Below are positions 47,401-60,520 of a DNA stretch of 64,000 nt, piece by piece (the first letter of the stretch is position 1; each line of letters starts with the position of its first letter). The notes beneath the pieces are model-generated. The model worked only from the letters and a program-made list of their open reading frames with translations. It did not search any database and had not been told where the DNA came from. The stretch covers positions 372,001-436,000 of the forward strand of contig NC_060021.1 in NCBI RefSeq assembly GCF_021134715.1, read 5' to 3'. The position numbers and the translations under genes were made by a program. This DNA is from Daphnia pulex. Its lineage: Eukaryota > Arthropoda > Branchiopoda > Diplostraca > Daphniidae.

Positions 47401-50400
47401 GAAAAAGAGTCTACAAAGCTTTTCGGATATCTCTTTTTTCTTTCTCCCTCTGCTCTCTTTTCTTCTTCAAAGGGATCGACAGGATATGTCGTCGTCGTCG
47501 CAGCCGAGAATATAATGCAGCGCGCCAGTGCTGGCATAATATATCTACACATATACATTCTGATTTGGACGGCATGAAACATTCATGCAGCACTCGGCAC
47601 ACACAGCGCAGCGCATACGCCGACGAATCACCAAATAGATGTGACTTGAATCGTTACAGATTTTTCAGTGGCTCAGCTAGGAGAATTGAGGTTTATTCAG
47701 TCTGGAATAAAAGATGCTCGATGCGAATCATTTCCCTTTTTTTGCTAGAAATTTCCCGCAAAAATTGGTCAACGTCATTTTTCATCTTTTCGGCGTCGTC
47801 CTAAATAGATCAATGCGCTATAACATCTAGCTTAGACATTATGATTGTGATTTAATATTTTTGGGAAGCTTGTAGCTATGGATACATTTTTGGAAAAAAA
47901 GAAGAATGTCAATTAAGTTGCCTTGGAGAGAGTAGATAGACAGTGATTCAAGGGAAGCTAAAGTTGATAATGGAGCCCAGGATTTTTTTCTCTCTAATGA
48001 AAACGGCAATCTTGAGTGTGTACTAGACGATGGGAGCGCGCGTTCCTGGCTAATTTCCAAGTTTGCCGGTACTACTACCATGTAGAATAGAGGGGACGAC
48101 GGGTGTGTGTGTACAGCTCGATGGATGAGAGAACACCAAGAAGACGAAAAAGTAAAAGAAAAAGAATCTGGGCGATGGCGGAAGGAATGGAGGTGGAATA
48201 GGGAAAAAAGAAAGAAGAGCTCGTTATCTCTTATACATTTTAGGTTGCAGCTAAGGGATCGAAAATCTAAACGAAGGGAAATTCACTGGCGCGCGCGAGT
48301 ATATTTCGTCGTCGTCGTCGTGAAACAAATTCAAGAGATTCTTTAAATACATCTCCCAGCGTTCAAGACGTACTATATACCCCTCGTCGCTACGGGAAAA
48401 GTAATGTTGTTAAAGGAAGAAATATAATGGGACAAGGCTAAGAGGATTCAATCAAGGCGTCAAAAATAATGGCAACTCTCTTTTGATCCGGTTTCTCTCT
48501 CAAGAGTGCATCTCTTATATACCAATTTCTATTACGTATAAGGGGGGTTAAACAAGAAAACAAAAAGATGGATGAAGAACTATCGTCGTAACTCATATTC
48601 TCGTCGGTATTTAGAAGGAAACAACCGCACGGAATGAGAACTAGAAGCTTAGACGAGCTGCTAGCCTAATTGAATGAGTCGCAAGCCTACTTGTTACTGC
48701 GCTGTGGCTAACGAGAAGACAACTCTTATATAGATAGACTAGACTATAATACATCCACTTCTGCTGCTGCTGCTACTGCCTATTTCCCGAGCCAAGATTC
48801 CTGCGCTTCAGCTTTCCCGAAACATTGATTCGAAATGACGTGATTAGAGTTGGGAGTCGTCGAATTTTTGTTAGCGTTTAGTTCACAAGTCTATAAATAT
48901 AATCATCACCCGTGTGTGTCTATAGATTGGGTCTCCTGTCTGCTGGAAAAGGAAATTTGTCTGATTATTATATAAGACGAAATATACATAACGAATATAG
49001 ATTTCTATAGACAGTGGTTTGATTAGTCTAGAATTTAGGGACGACTGACCGAGTTGCGCTTGGTTGCGCTGGACACTGCTGACATGTGGTAGACCAGCCA
49101 GTTTGATTGATCACCCAAAAAGTCTGGGAAAAAATAAAACTAAAATAAAAAATCAAGGCAACTAATTTTTTTTTCCGTCAGCGCCAAGTAGCCATCACTT
49201 GGTCCATTATCGAACACGAAAGAGAAAAAGGCGAAAAATAGATGGTGGTTGCTGATTACAAGACAAAACTTGTTATACACAGACAGCAGCAGCAGTGAAG
49301 AAACAAAACAAAAGGAACTTTTCGGTTGAGAAAAAGAAAGTGAAAAATCGTGATGTGACGACTCTGATAAAATAATGGTCGATCTAAACCAGTCCCTCTT
49401 GTTAGGAGAGATTGTCACTTTTATTTCCCCCCCCTCAACCTTGTTAGTACTCTGATCGTATAAGACGCTCACGAACATCTCAAACTCGGGATTTTTTTCT
49501 TCTTTTTTCCTTGAGCCAATTGCTGTGGAGACACAAGTACTAGATGGACGTGAGTTCACTGTTTGATCTGGTCTATAACTTTTATAGTTTCTTCTTTCAT
49601 TTTCTAGTTTTCTGATTTTATTTTTTTTTCTATTTGCTTGATTTTTCCTCTTCAGAATTTGAGAGTTTTATATCTACTACCAGTGGCGAAGGCACCAGTA
49701 TGTGTGTGCCGTCCGTTGCTATCAATTATGTAAATTCTCCGATTCCCCTCTCTATACTCCCAACTAGTTCTCTGAGATCCATCCAGTTTCTCTCTCTCCC
49801 CCGCTCCGTTTCGCTTCCAGTCTCTTGATTTTTCAAAAAGTAGATTGACTCACCCTCCTCACTCTTTTCCCCATTGCTGCTAGGGGGGAGATATCTGTTA
49901 GGTAAGAAAAATGATGATTGCTACTCCGGATGGAATCGAGTGACTATAGCCCACCCCAAACGACGACAGCATCAAACACCATTTCAATTCCTAATTGGGT
50001 TTGTCGATTTCTTTTCATTCCTCCCCCTCACTTTTTTCCTCTCTCTCCTCTCATTTCGTGTTATTTTTATTTCTGGGTCCTTGTATGCCTTCGAATTGAT
50101 GGCTGAAGAACTTGCGCGTCATAATAAGATGAGCTCGACAATAGGGCAACAACTGCGCACGCTGTGATGGTGCGGAGAGATCAGATGGCAATCAGTTGAT
50201 GGTGTACGGGTCAAACATGTACTTTGACGTCCACTTCTTACGTGTGTTTATGTTTATATTCCCCATCGCGATGGAGACAAGAGTCTTTCGGAGAATGTTA
50301 TGTCCCCCCTTTTCGTCTATGTGATAGCGCCGCTCGTTTTTAATTAAAAAGAGAGAGACGATACCTTCATCATCATCGTAGCAAAAACATCCAAAACTGC

Positions 50401-52370
50401 GCTGTGTCTATCGATCGGATATAGGTATGGGTCGCCCAGGATATAATTTAGCGTTAGGGGTATTTTATTTGATGGTTATGTCATATCGTATAGAGAGACG
50501 ATTATTCAACAACATGAAAATAAAGTTGGTGTTTTTTAAATATTCATGGACGAAATTGAAAAAGAAAATGAACGACTCGTAATAACCGGTTATATAGTGA
50601 TCCTTAATCTTTTGACGATCATCATCTTCTACCTAAATTATTCATTGGGATATTTCGTGAGAGTTGATAAACAAAAGGAAATGACGCTGTTCTCTTTGTT
50701 GGTTGTTTTTTCAAATATTTATTTTGATCCCCCAATAGCAGATGAGATGGATGTCGTCATCCAGCAGCATCAGTCGGAACAACCAATAAGCGATTAAATT
50801 TGTTATATAGCCAATCTCTGTTTGATTTGATATGGCAGAGTGACTCTTGAGCCACAAAACATCAATGCATTTTCAATGAAATTCAGTCGGATGTCGGAGC
50901 TTACCGAGTTTGCCTTATATATCTACGACTTCCAGTAGAATGCTTGACTTGTCTATATCTCTTCTTTTGTGATTCGGCGGCTTGTTTCTTATATTATATG
51001 AAATGTATATATTGTTCTTCCCCTCGTTCACCCTCAAGGGTCGATTTGATGTATTTTATTCCTCGGCGATCTATTTCTCTCTCTCGAAAAAACCACCGAA
51101 TTTCCCTGTGTGATGTTTTGACGAGATCAGCCGCCGAATCTTGTCGTGATGCCGGCTACCGTACATATCATATAATATAATAACACCCCTTGAAGTTATA
51201 CTACATCTGTGTTATATTTAAGGCTCTTTTTTACAATTCTTTTTCTACCCGCCTGCCATATACAAATTGTTTCATGCCAGCGCCTCAAAGGGTCTCGTCT
51301 ATATCATATAAGAAGGGAGGGTATACTTCATAGACCCAACCCAAAAAAAAGTTGAAGAGGGTCGAAATCATAACCGTGGAGAGAATAAACTTTAACATCT
51401 CTCTTATTCTCTGATGGCCATAGATTTTACAGTAAGAAATTTGGAACGCCCGACTTTCGCTGTGGGGGTTGAAGGGAGATTCCATAAAACAAGGTCGAGG
51501 GGGTTATTATATTTATTATTGGACGTGTATAGCGATAGGCATTGCGCAGTTGTACTCTGCTGGGCAGAGATCAGTTCGATGATGGCAATAATAGCAGACA
51601 ATAGAAAACCTTGTGTAGTACAACAGCGCGGTTGATTATTATACGTATCCTATAGGCCTATTGAAAGAGATGCTGTCGGCTATTATGTACACACACAAAT
51701 GGAGAGAATTGCGCAGGAGGATGGAGGGGAATAAGAGATCAAGGGGGAAAAATAAAGGCCTGGTTCGACTGTGGGTTCGACTGAAGGGGGAAAATGGAAC
51801 TACCAGGTGCTGTGCTCTTGTGAGACGAGCTGTGTGGCCAGGGTTGCGGCTGTGGCTGCTGCTGGAGGGTTTTCTCATTTTCCCTTTTTGCTTGGTCATT
51901 GATGACACAGTGAGCTGGACTCTGTGCTGTGTGTGTGCAGGAGTCTCTTTTTCAATCTCTTCTTCTTTCTTTTTGTTTTCTTTTCCTCTGTGTGTGACGT
52001 GAACTATGCACAGAGCATTTCTGCTTCCATTTTCTGCTGCGTCGACTTGGCATATAGGAAAAGGGGCGACTGGAGCTGTCGCTCGCCTCTTCTGTTGACT
52101 CTTTTCTTTCTTTCCTTTTTCCCCTCTCCAATATTTGGTAAAAGCCGGACGCACCCGAGCCATCAAATGATGAGCTATAGGCCGGTCCGTGCTGGGCTCA
52201 CTCTCCCCCCGTGGCCACAGCATCTGAGCCACCGGAAAAACTCAAAAAAAGTGATGCCACAGTTGAAGGCGGGTGGGCAAAAGAAGAAGAAGAGTCTATA
52301 CACAAGGGTCGGTGCAATCCGATCTGATTTTGTCTTGTTGACTTTTCACGAGTTCATCAAAACGAAAACG

Positions 52371-52392
52371 GTCGTCGTCGTCGTCGTCGTCG
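52371..52392 (+). repeat. (GTC)7 microsatellite
   Basis: Seven perfect GTC triplets followed by GGAAGAAGAAAAA, itself GAA-rich. No coding context. Confidence 0.9.
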
Positions 52393-52780
52393 GAAGAAGA
52401 AAAACATTACGGAGAACCAAGCAATCCAACGACATGCCAACGATATTGACTCGGCCATAGACTTGAGAAATCAATGGTCCTCCCAAGTGCTCTGGCCGTC
52501 GTTGCTGGAAGTTGTGTTGTCTAGTCTCTCCAACTTTTGAATAAGCCCCGGTCGTATTATATTTATATCAAATCGACGACGTATTTTTACCTCGACACCG
52601 ATCCATCTTTCGCCCTGTGCTATAGTTGACGAGTCAAAGAAAATAACTTGAAAGTGTATGTACATTTTAACCCTGGCAGAAAAATTGGACAGCAAATAGA
52701 AATGCATTTTACGACGAGATTTATGCTACTGGTCTTTTGTGTCGCATTGATATAATGAACTGGAGAAGAGCGTCGAGGAG

Positions 52781-52794
52781 ACACACACACACAC
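52781..52794 (+). repeat. (AC)7 microsatellite
   Basis: A perfect AC dinucleotide run between GAGG and GGCC. Confidence 0.85.
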
Positions 52795-53485
52795 GGCCTC
52801 TGGCTGGTATATAATTAATAACAAGTCGCAGACAAATGATGAACGCGTTCGCTTTCTCCTTTTTCGCCCCCGTGTTGACTCTCTCTGAAATACAAGGAGC
52901 TTCTCTCTATAATTCTCGACGCTTTTGACAAGAACATAAATAACAACTATAGTCAGCTTCTTTTAAAAACTAAAGAATTCTTTTTTTAGATTGGGTTTTT
53001 TAAATACGTCCTCATTCTATTCGATTGAGTGTCTTTCAGCAGTTTCACGTCAACTGCTGAGATGTTCCTATAACGCAATAAGGCGACCCCGCCCAACTGC
53101 ATGTCGTCGCGATATCGCGCAAGGAGACGCTCGCCATCGTCCGGCTATTATATGGGAATTTCTCTATAAAAATCTATGCGTCAATGCCTTTCAACCGGGT
53201 GAAGACTATGTGGACCTGTTGATGACGCGGTCGTATTATCTGAGGCTTTCCATCAGGACAAATCACACGCCCACCATTTCGGAAGCGAATAACCAAAACA
53301 AGAAGCCCCAACAAGAAAATAATCCAAGGGGCCACCACCGGTTTGTTAATGCGTTAGAGCTGGCCCACCGCGCGTGTGTATTATATAAGATCGGCTTTTC
53401 TCATCATTCATGCAACTTTATTCAGAAAATAAAAAAAGAAGCGGTTGCTGGCGCCAATCTATATAAACCTTGTGATGCGGTGAAC

Positions 53486-53500
53486 TCTCTCTCTCTCTCT
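53486..53500 (+). repeat. (CT)n microsatellite
   Basis: A run of about seven CT dinucleotides, one of several short CT tracts in this part of the window. Confidence 0.85.
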
Positions 53501-56500
53501 AGTAGACGTTAGATATTTTCTCCCACGAAAATGTTCCGTGTGGCCTCCTCCCGTATTAGGCAATTGATTGAAAGGTGTATATAGGCAGCAGATAAAGGCG
53601 TTGTCGATTTTAGACGGAGCTATAGGGGGAAAACAAAATAAATCCTTGGAGAGTCGCAACATTTCGCCGCCTGCCTGAAACCCCAAAACATCCTCAACTC
53701 TTTTTTAAAAAATTTCTGCGGTTAGCGTGAATATGGAACTAATATTTACTACTGTGTAACATCATTTTCCATTTCCTGTTGTCGTATATTTCTCTCTATA
53801 TTTCTCTTTCTATGATGCGCCGGGTGAAGAAGCAAATAACTTAACGCCAACGTGATGGAAAAGTGGTGGAATAAATCACTATTCAATCAACTCGAATGTG
53901 CCAAAAGCCCATTATAATGATGAAAAATGTCGTTGACGTCAGAATTTCAAGAGTTAAGGGAAGGAAAATCCAAATGGGAAGAAGAAGAGATGAAAATAGG
54001 AAGGGGGGGACCGTTCAAAAACAGCTGCGTTATTTACCGTCGAAAAATGACATTGGCATTTGCTTTTCCCTCCCCCCTCCATACGTACACATAGAAGAGA
54101 TGCGGTGCAATATTCTCTGTTGCTGCAAAAAAGGCCTCGCAACAGCTGCGCCATGGATTTTTATATCCACGGCCATTGTTGCTGCTGCTGGATCCGCGAG
54201 CGCAAATGAAGCCGCCGCCGCTGCCGTTCAACTTGTGCGCCGACGAGCGCATCTCTCCTGGTTTTTCCACCAACAGCGTCAACAAAAGCCAAGGGGACCC
54301 AAAAAAGAGTTAGCTTCTGCTGCTGCTGCGCTTGTTGCAACTTGATTGTGTGTCATAAATTGTTGGGTCGTCCCTTTACCGAGAAAGAAGAAGAAAACGA
54401 GTTGAGCAGAACTCAACGACGGCGGTGGCGGCCGAAGGAGATGGTTTTGGGTTGAGAGTGTCGAGGGCCCCTTCTTGTTGGCGTGTCTGGCGTTGCTGTC
54501 CAAACCATCAGGACCCCAGCAAGACTCTCTCTCTCACAGCAGCCGAGCTCTTTTTAAGAGAGAGATGGAGAGGTTAGAACCCTCTTGGCTTGACTTACGG
54601 TATATAGAGCTGACATTTATTCTACATGGGCCTTTTTTTCTTCCCTTATATGACACCCCACCTTCTTTCTTGTTTCTGGCTTAAATGCTCTGTGCACTCT
54701 GCAATCTTCCAGCACATGAAATCGGACACCGAAATGTAAAATAGGGGGGAGCCACACGACTCATTGACAAATTGACATTCATCCAGTTTGGGGAAAACGA
54801 ATCTGGTTAGTTATCTGGCAAAAGAATGAATGACAGCTACAGCAGCTCTCCTATTTTAGATCCTTTTAGATCCTTGCTAACTATTTCTGCATAGTTGTAA
54901 AGTCGATTCCGATGCGTTGCTAATTGACAAGTTAAATGCCAAAGCCTTTTTGTGTCATTATTACATGTAGAAAATGAAAGTTGGATATTTTTATATTTAA
55001 AAAAAAAGAGAGAAAAGTGGAGGATAGATATAGAACAGCATTGTGTTGCAGCCACATCAAGATCTAATCGGGGGAAAAAGTCGAGCTGTTTTGAATCAAC
55101 AAGTAGACACGACGAGAGAAAAAGGAGGGTGGGAGAGTGCGTGCGTAAATGTGCTCTGCGTGTCTCTATTTAAAAAAGGGAAGCGTAAAATCAACACGAG
55201 CTTAGTGCATAAACAACGTCAGGCTGTTTGTCAGCCATTCGCTTTGACTCTCGACATCATTTCAACTTGTTTGACTTATTCTTTTTATTTTATTTTTATT
55301 TTTTACATGAAAACATTACATCGCCAATTAAGGGCGATGCAGCTTTTCTTTTCCTATAGTTTATTTTTCGAATCAATTGAATAAGATTGCAATATTCAAT
55401 GGTTGGGGGTAAAAAAAGATGACGTGATTGACGGAACTGAATTATCGACGGAAAATTCCCCTGTGAGCTGAAGCGACAGCCAAATATCGGCAGCTGCTGT
55501 TGCCTACAAACATTTACAAGAATGGCGGGGCTGTGCAGATACACCACCACCATCCCAATCGATTGAAAACGAAAAAAAATCTCCTAACCAGAGTTTATTT
55601 GAAAAGAAAAAAAGAAATGAAAAACCGTTGGCCGTGAATGATCAACAAATAATGATCGTTTGCTGATTCTTATTTGCTGTGATGATTGCGGCTGAGATAT
55701 TTGACGCGCATTGTAGTTTGGTGAGTTCGTTATCAGTATATAGTTCCCCGCATCTCCTTCAATCATAATTCTTCGCAAGGCCCCCCACCACGTCTATATT
55801 ATAGTTGAAGCTTTTTTAGAGATAATATAAAGGAGAAGCGCTGACAAACTGTTCCCAGTTTGTCTCTTTGAACCGGGAAAAGCTACCTGGAAAAGCCACT
55901 CATGTCTCGTGGTATATTGCAAGTAGTTGCTGCTGCTAGCTAGCTGCTCCGCTGTTATAGAAAACGCTCCAAATTATTCCGACGACCGATTTCGTCTATA
56001 TTCCATCTACCGGGAACTCTCTCTCTCTTCTATATACTTGCATGGCTCTTTATATTCCTTAAGGGCGCGGGAGAAACAAACTTTTTTTCTTTCCTTCTTT
56101 TTGTCTGATTGGTGAGAACGTGACTGTCTGCCGAAACGACCAACATCCACTCGTACAATTATGGGCTCGGAGAATGTCAAGTTTCCTCGGCGGAACACGA
56201 AGCGGCAAGGCAGCAAGGAGCAAGTCTATCCGCAACAGAAGAAGAAGAAGAAAACAAAAGAAAAGGAAAGAAAGAAAGAAAGAAGAGGTGCGGAGCTCTA
56301 GCGCATACACAAAAAAGACTTAATATTCCAAGATAGAGAGAATGAGCTGACGAAAAATAAAATAAAAAAAGAAGGATGTGCAGGGGGGTAAAAGATCAAT
56401 ATTGAGGCTCTTGCTTTATACATATGGAGGAACGCGCTCGAGTCCAAAAAGAAGGAAAAATAAGAAGAACTAGATAAAAAGAGGATATGGAAATGTATGG

Positions 56501-59500
56501 ATAAATATGCGACCGAGCTAGAGAACCCCGCGATATCACGATCTGATTTCCAGACCCCGCCGGCCGGTGGCTGCTGTTGGGGAAAAAGTTTACAGACCTC
56601 CGACAGATTGTGCGGCGGGATTTATTTTTTATTCTGTGAGAGAGTAATCAATGAAACTACACACGTCGTTACACACACACTCTGTACACTGTTATTTATC
56701 GATAGACACGATGAAATGATGATGGGACAGCGTTTGACGTTTTGATTTGAAATCGAAATGATTGATCAACACATTTAAGACTCGCCTGTCCAGATTGGGT
56801 TATTGCGTCACTGATAACACGGCGCATTTCCGCTTCTCTCTTGTCAAGCGCAATTTACCGCTGGCCACAAAACGAGCGGCAAAATTATTTTTATTTGATC
56901 ATAAATAATATTCTTTTTCGACTATGATCGAGTCAGCTCCTCCTCATCTCCGGCCATGTTTGTGCTGACGCCATTACCATTGATGGGCCATTTCCCCCCT
57001 TCTTTCTTCGACAAAATTGAGTGCATACACTTCATTCGGTAAAAAAACTCCCGACTGCGGTTATTATTGCGTCATTCCCGCCGCCGCCGCCGTCATTCTA
57101 AACGTTCATTTATGGGCATATTGACTCAAGAGACGCTCAACGTCTTTCACCTGTTTTACGCGTGTGCTGCAGAAAAATCTTTGGGTCGGGGTTTGTATAA
57201 TAATAAACGGATGGAGGAACATGTTTCTCTTCAACAAAAATGGTGAAATAAAAATTCAAAATCTTCCACCCACCCAAAAATAAATTTAAAAGGCGATAGT
57301 TGCGAAGAAAGACTCAAGTATCTAAGAAGAAATTACCGTCTAACATGTCGTGTTTTTCATGTTCATTATACGACGAGGTTTAGGTATATCCCATCCTTTT
57401 GATATGCAAACAGTTTAGCGATATGTTGTTCCTGCCGAGCCCTTTTTCCGCCTCATACGTGCACGAGAGAAGAAATTTACGACCAGTGCTGTTGTTATTA
57501 TATTCATATATTTTTTGGGGGCTCTGTTGTTGTTGTGGTTATTTGTGCTGTTGTCTGCGCCCCCAAAATTTTAACCTATTTAAATAGTTGGATGGCTCTT
57601 TTGTGCCATGAGGAAAATGTTCGATTGGGAAAAAAAAGGTGGAAGATCTCTCCAGCAACAGGCCCCAATGGCCCCATAGAAACGGCGTGTTTATGTTAAA
57701 ACGCTCGGCTGCATTCAGCATCTCAGAGAGCCGACGATAGGAATAAGAAATCATAAGAACTACAGCACACAACACGTTGTGGGTTTATTGCGAGTTTGAG
57801 AATGTGCTGGGAAAAAAGGCGCAACGAAAAGAATGAAAGAAACATTTCGGTAAAATGAGAAATAAAATAAAATAAAAACTAAAAGAGTCGACGCTGTTTT
57901 TTTCGGCCGACTGCGGGAGTTTTCTTGGGGTTCTTTTGTTCAAATCAACAGGGAATAACATCGTTTCGTCTACGGCAGCGGATTCTGATGCTGAGATGAT
58001 TGTACATAGTACAGCCATCTGTAGCCCATGGCGTCACGGTCGTCGTCGTCGCGTGGGAGAAATCCAAAAAGAAAGAAACGGGACGGGTATATACTATCAC
58101 GAAATGAAATCAAAAGTGCACGCGGGAATCATCCAACAGTCGCACTTTTTTTTTCTCGACTGTGCTGTTGCTGCTGGATGTAATATCGACGAATTCAATT
58201 GCCTCTCCCAACCGATTGCATTTCCTGTTTTGTATAGCGGGGCTGTCTGGGTTATTATTATTGTGTTTGTTGCCAGTTCAGTAGATTTAATCCGAGTCTA
58301 ATATACCCTCTCACAATAAGTCACATGTTTTCTCAGCTATTTGAAATGCATACTGATTTAACAGATTACCCCTGCGCCTACATATACTGGGTCCGTCCAA
58401 AGTATGGGACCGTAAGTTTACTGAAGCCCTAATGTAGCAAAAGGGCCGCTTTTCCCTGTGTGTGCGGTTTTTCTTATTTTAACAAGACGAGGAAATACAC
58501 AATGACGATCTGATATTCCGGCCACTCTTCAATGAACACGCCGCCGAAGCCACAGCACAGAGAAACGAGTTAGGCAATTTTTATGACTAGACTATAGAGA
58601 CCCAAGCGGCTGCAGATTATTACAGGACGTCTGTGCCTTGAACGGCCTAAAAACCCATGTAACATTGTGTGTCTGTGTCTGTTAAAAGATTTAGCATATA
58701 ACTATAGAGACAAGCGTGCTGCTGCACCGGCGTAACATCACAAAGAAACGCACTCATCAGGTACGGCTTATAGATTGCACAATAACAGCATATTGATGGC
58801 CCAGCAGCGATCGCTAACGAGTCTCGACTATATTATATACAGCCGGGCCAGCAGTCACCTCTTTTAGCATAGCTAATGACTATAGCTTTTCATGGCTTTT
58901 GTTTTTAGAGTGCTGAGCGAGCCATGGACCATCTTTTTTGACTCTCCTAGACAATCATTTTTTTTCTTATTTTTCTTTCTCAAATCAAAAAGTCGAGAGA
59001 ATCGTGAAAGCTTAATTGAATAGGTAACGAAAACGCTGGCAGTTTCTGGCAGTCGCCAAAGTTGGAAAACTGAGACTGAAGTGGAGGGAAATGAGATTGC
59101 CATCAGCTGATAAATGCCAACATGTCACTCTCATAAGAAATAGACTGGGTAATCGGGTCAAATTCTCACCGGTTTATTCTGCGCGCCATAATAGAAGCGA
59201 AAAAAGTAAAATGTCATTGAATGTCACGGCGCACGGCTGCTGGCATCTACCTTGATTATCTAATGGGAAAAAACGAACTGCTGAACACTGCTGTTGTGTG
59301 CCCTGCTGCCTAATCATGAAGTGCATTGCATTAGTCGGCCCGACATTTCGTAATAGAGCTTGTCTCCGCCGTGTCTATAGCCTCTCTCTCTATGAGCTAT
59401 TATAAACAAACACACAGGGAAAAAAGAAGGAGAAGCTACACGAATCTATACGAATTCCCATTTGTGAGAGTGTCTACTACTACTACTAGTATAGCTCTAT

Positions 59501-60520
59501 ACTACACAGCCGATGGTCTTTACGTGTTGGGACGTCAGTGAAATCCCGCAAGAGGGGGGTATTGACGCTGTATATATTTCCTTTTTTGTTCACCAACAGC
59601 AGCAGCGCCTGTTGTTTATACATCTAGACGTGAAGCTATTCAGGTGGATGAGCATCATCACCGGCAACACGCGCGTGCGGCAGAAAGTAGGAAATAAAAG
59701 AAAAGAGCGAGAGAGGTGGATATATATAACTGATCAATATTAAAGGCGCCTTTGTCGATGTGCAGCACGCAATAGACATTCAAGGCGACTACACATATCT
59801 AATACGCTATACGTTGTGTATGAGAGAGACAGAAGAAAAGCTCCAAGTTGCCGGGCCGGGCCGGCCGGGAGGTGCGCTGAGACCGTCGAAAAATGGGGAG
59901 AAAAAAAGGAACTTGAGTGGCCACTGAATAATGAATGACAAAAGCCGGTGAGGACGACGTGAGGCAGTAGAAGAAGAAGAAGATGCGGAGCCCGCCATGA
60001 AAGCGCATCAGAGAGTCTATATTCGCCCCCTCCATCCACCGAATATTCCGTCGCAACCAGTATAATAAAAGCAATAATGAAACGAGCTTTCGCCCCATAG
60101 TGTCTACCATCTCCGCTTCTGCTGCCTTATATTCCATCCATGAGAGATATATTACCGCACGGCGCTTTATACATGCATCGCGTATGTTGCGGGACCCCCC
60201 CCCCTCCCGTATATGGACTTTAGACGACAAGATGGATATTGTAGAATGCTACATATACATCTAGAAATACGCAATTCTTAAGCCTCATCTCGTTCTCTCC
60301 TCCTCGGCGCCCTCCCGAACCAACGGATTTGATTACACAGTACGGCAACTTATGCTGCTATTTTACGTTAGTTCCTTCTATAGAGATGAGAGTACACACA
60401 AATCCGGCAGCACAGTCAATAATTACACAATTTCATTTCGACAAGCAGAATTCAAATTTTAAAGCTCCTGCTGCTGCACACATCATATTGTCGTATTTCA
60501 ACCGGTATAGGATGGTTATT

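Larger units (their letters stand above)
44426..60520. other. Gene-poor region, part 4 (16 kb)
   Basis: No convincing exon, RNA gene or intact transposon was found. It contains many microsatellites: CT runs near 44995 and 53486-53500, GCT near 47044, GTC near 48310 and 52371-52392, AC near 52781, GAA near 56235, CGC near 57080 and a C10 run at 60195. Frames over 150 codons (46570-47043, 51639-52232 minus, 51924-52460, 52991-53512) have no recognisable domain, and overlapping frames on the opposite strand are equally open. Confidence 0.55.

Noticed and set aside
52991..53512. 173-codon plus-strand ORF
   Set aside because: Ends in a CT microsatellite read as Ser/Leu, with no family resemblance or splice borders.
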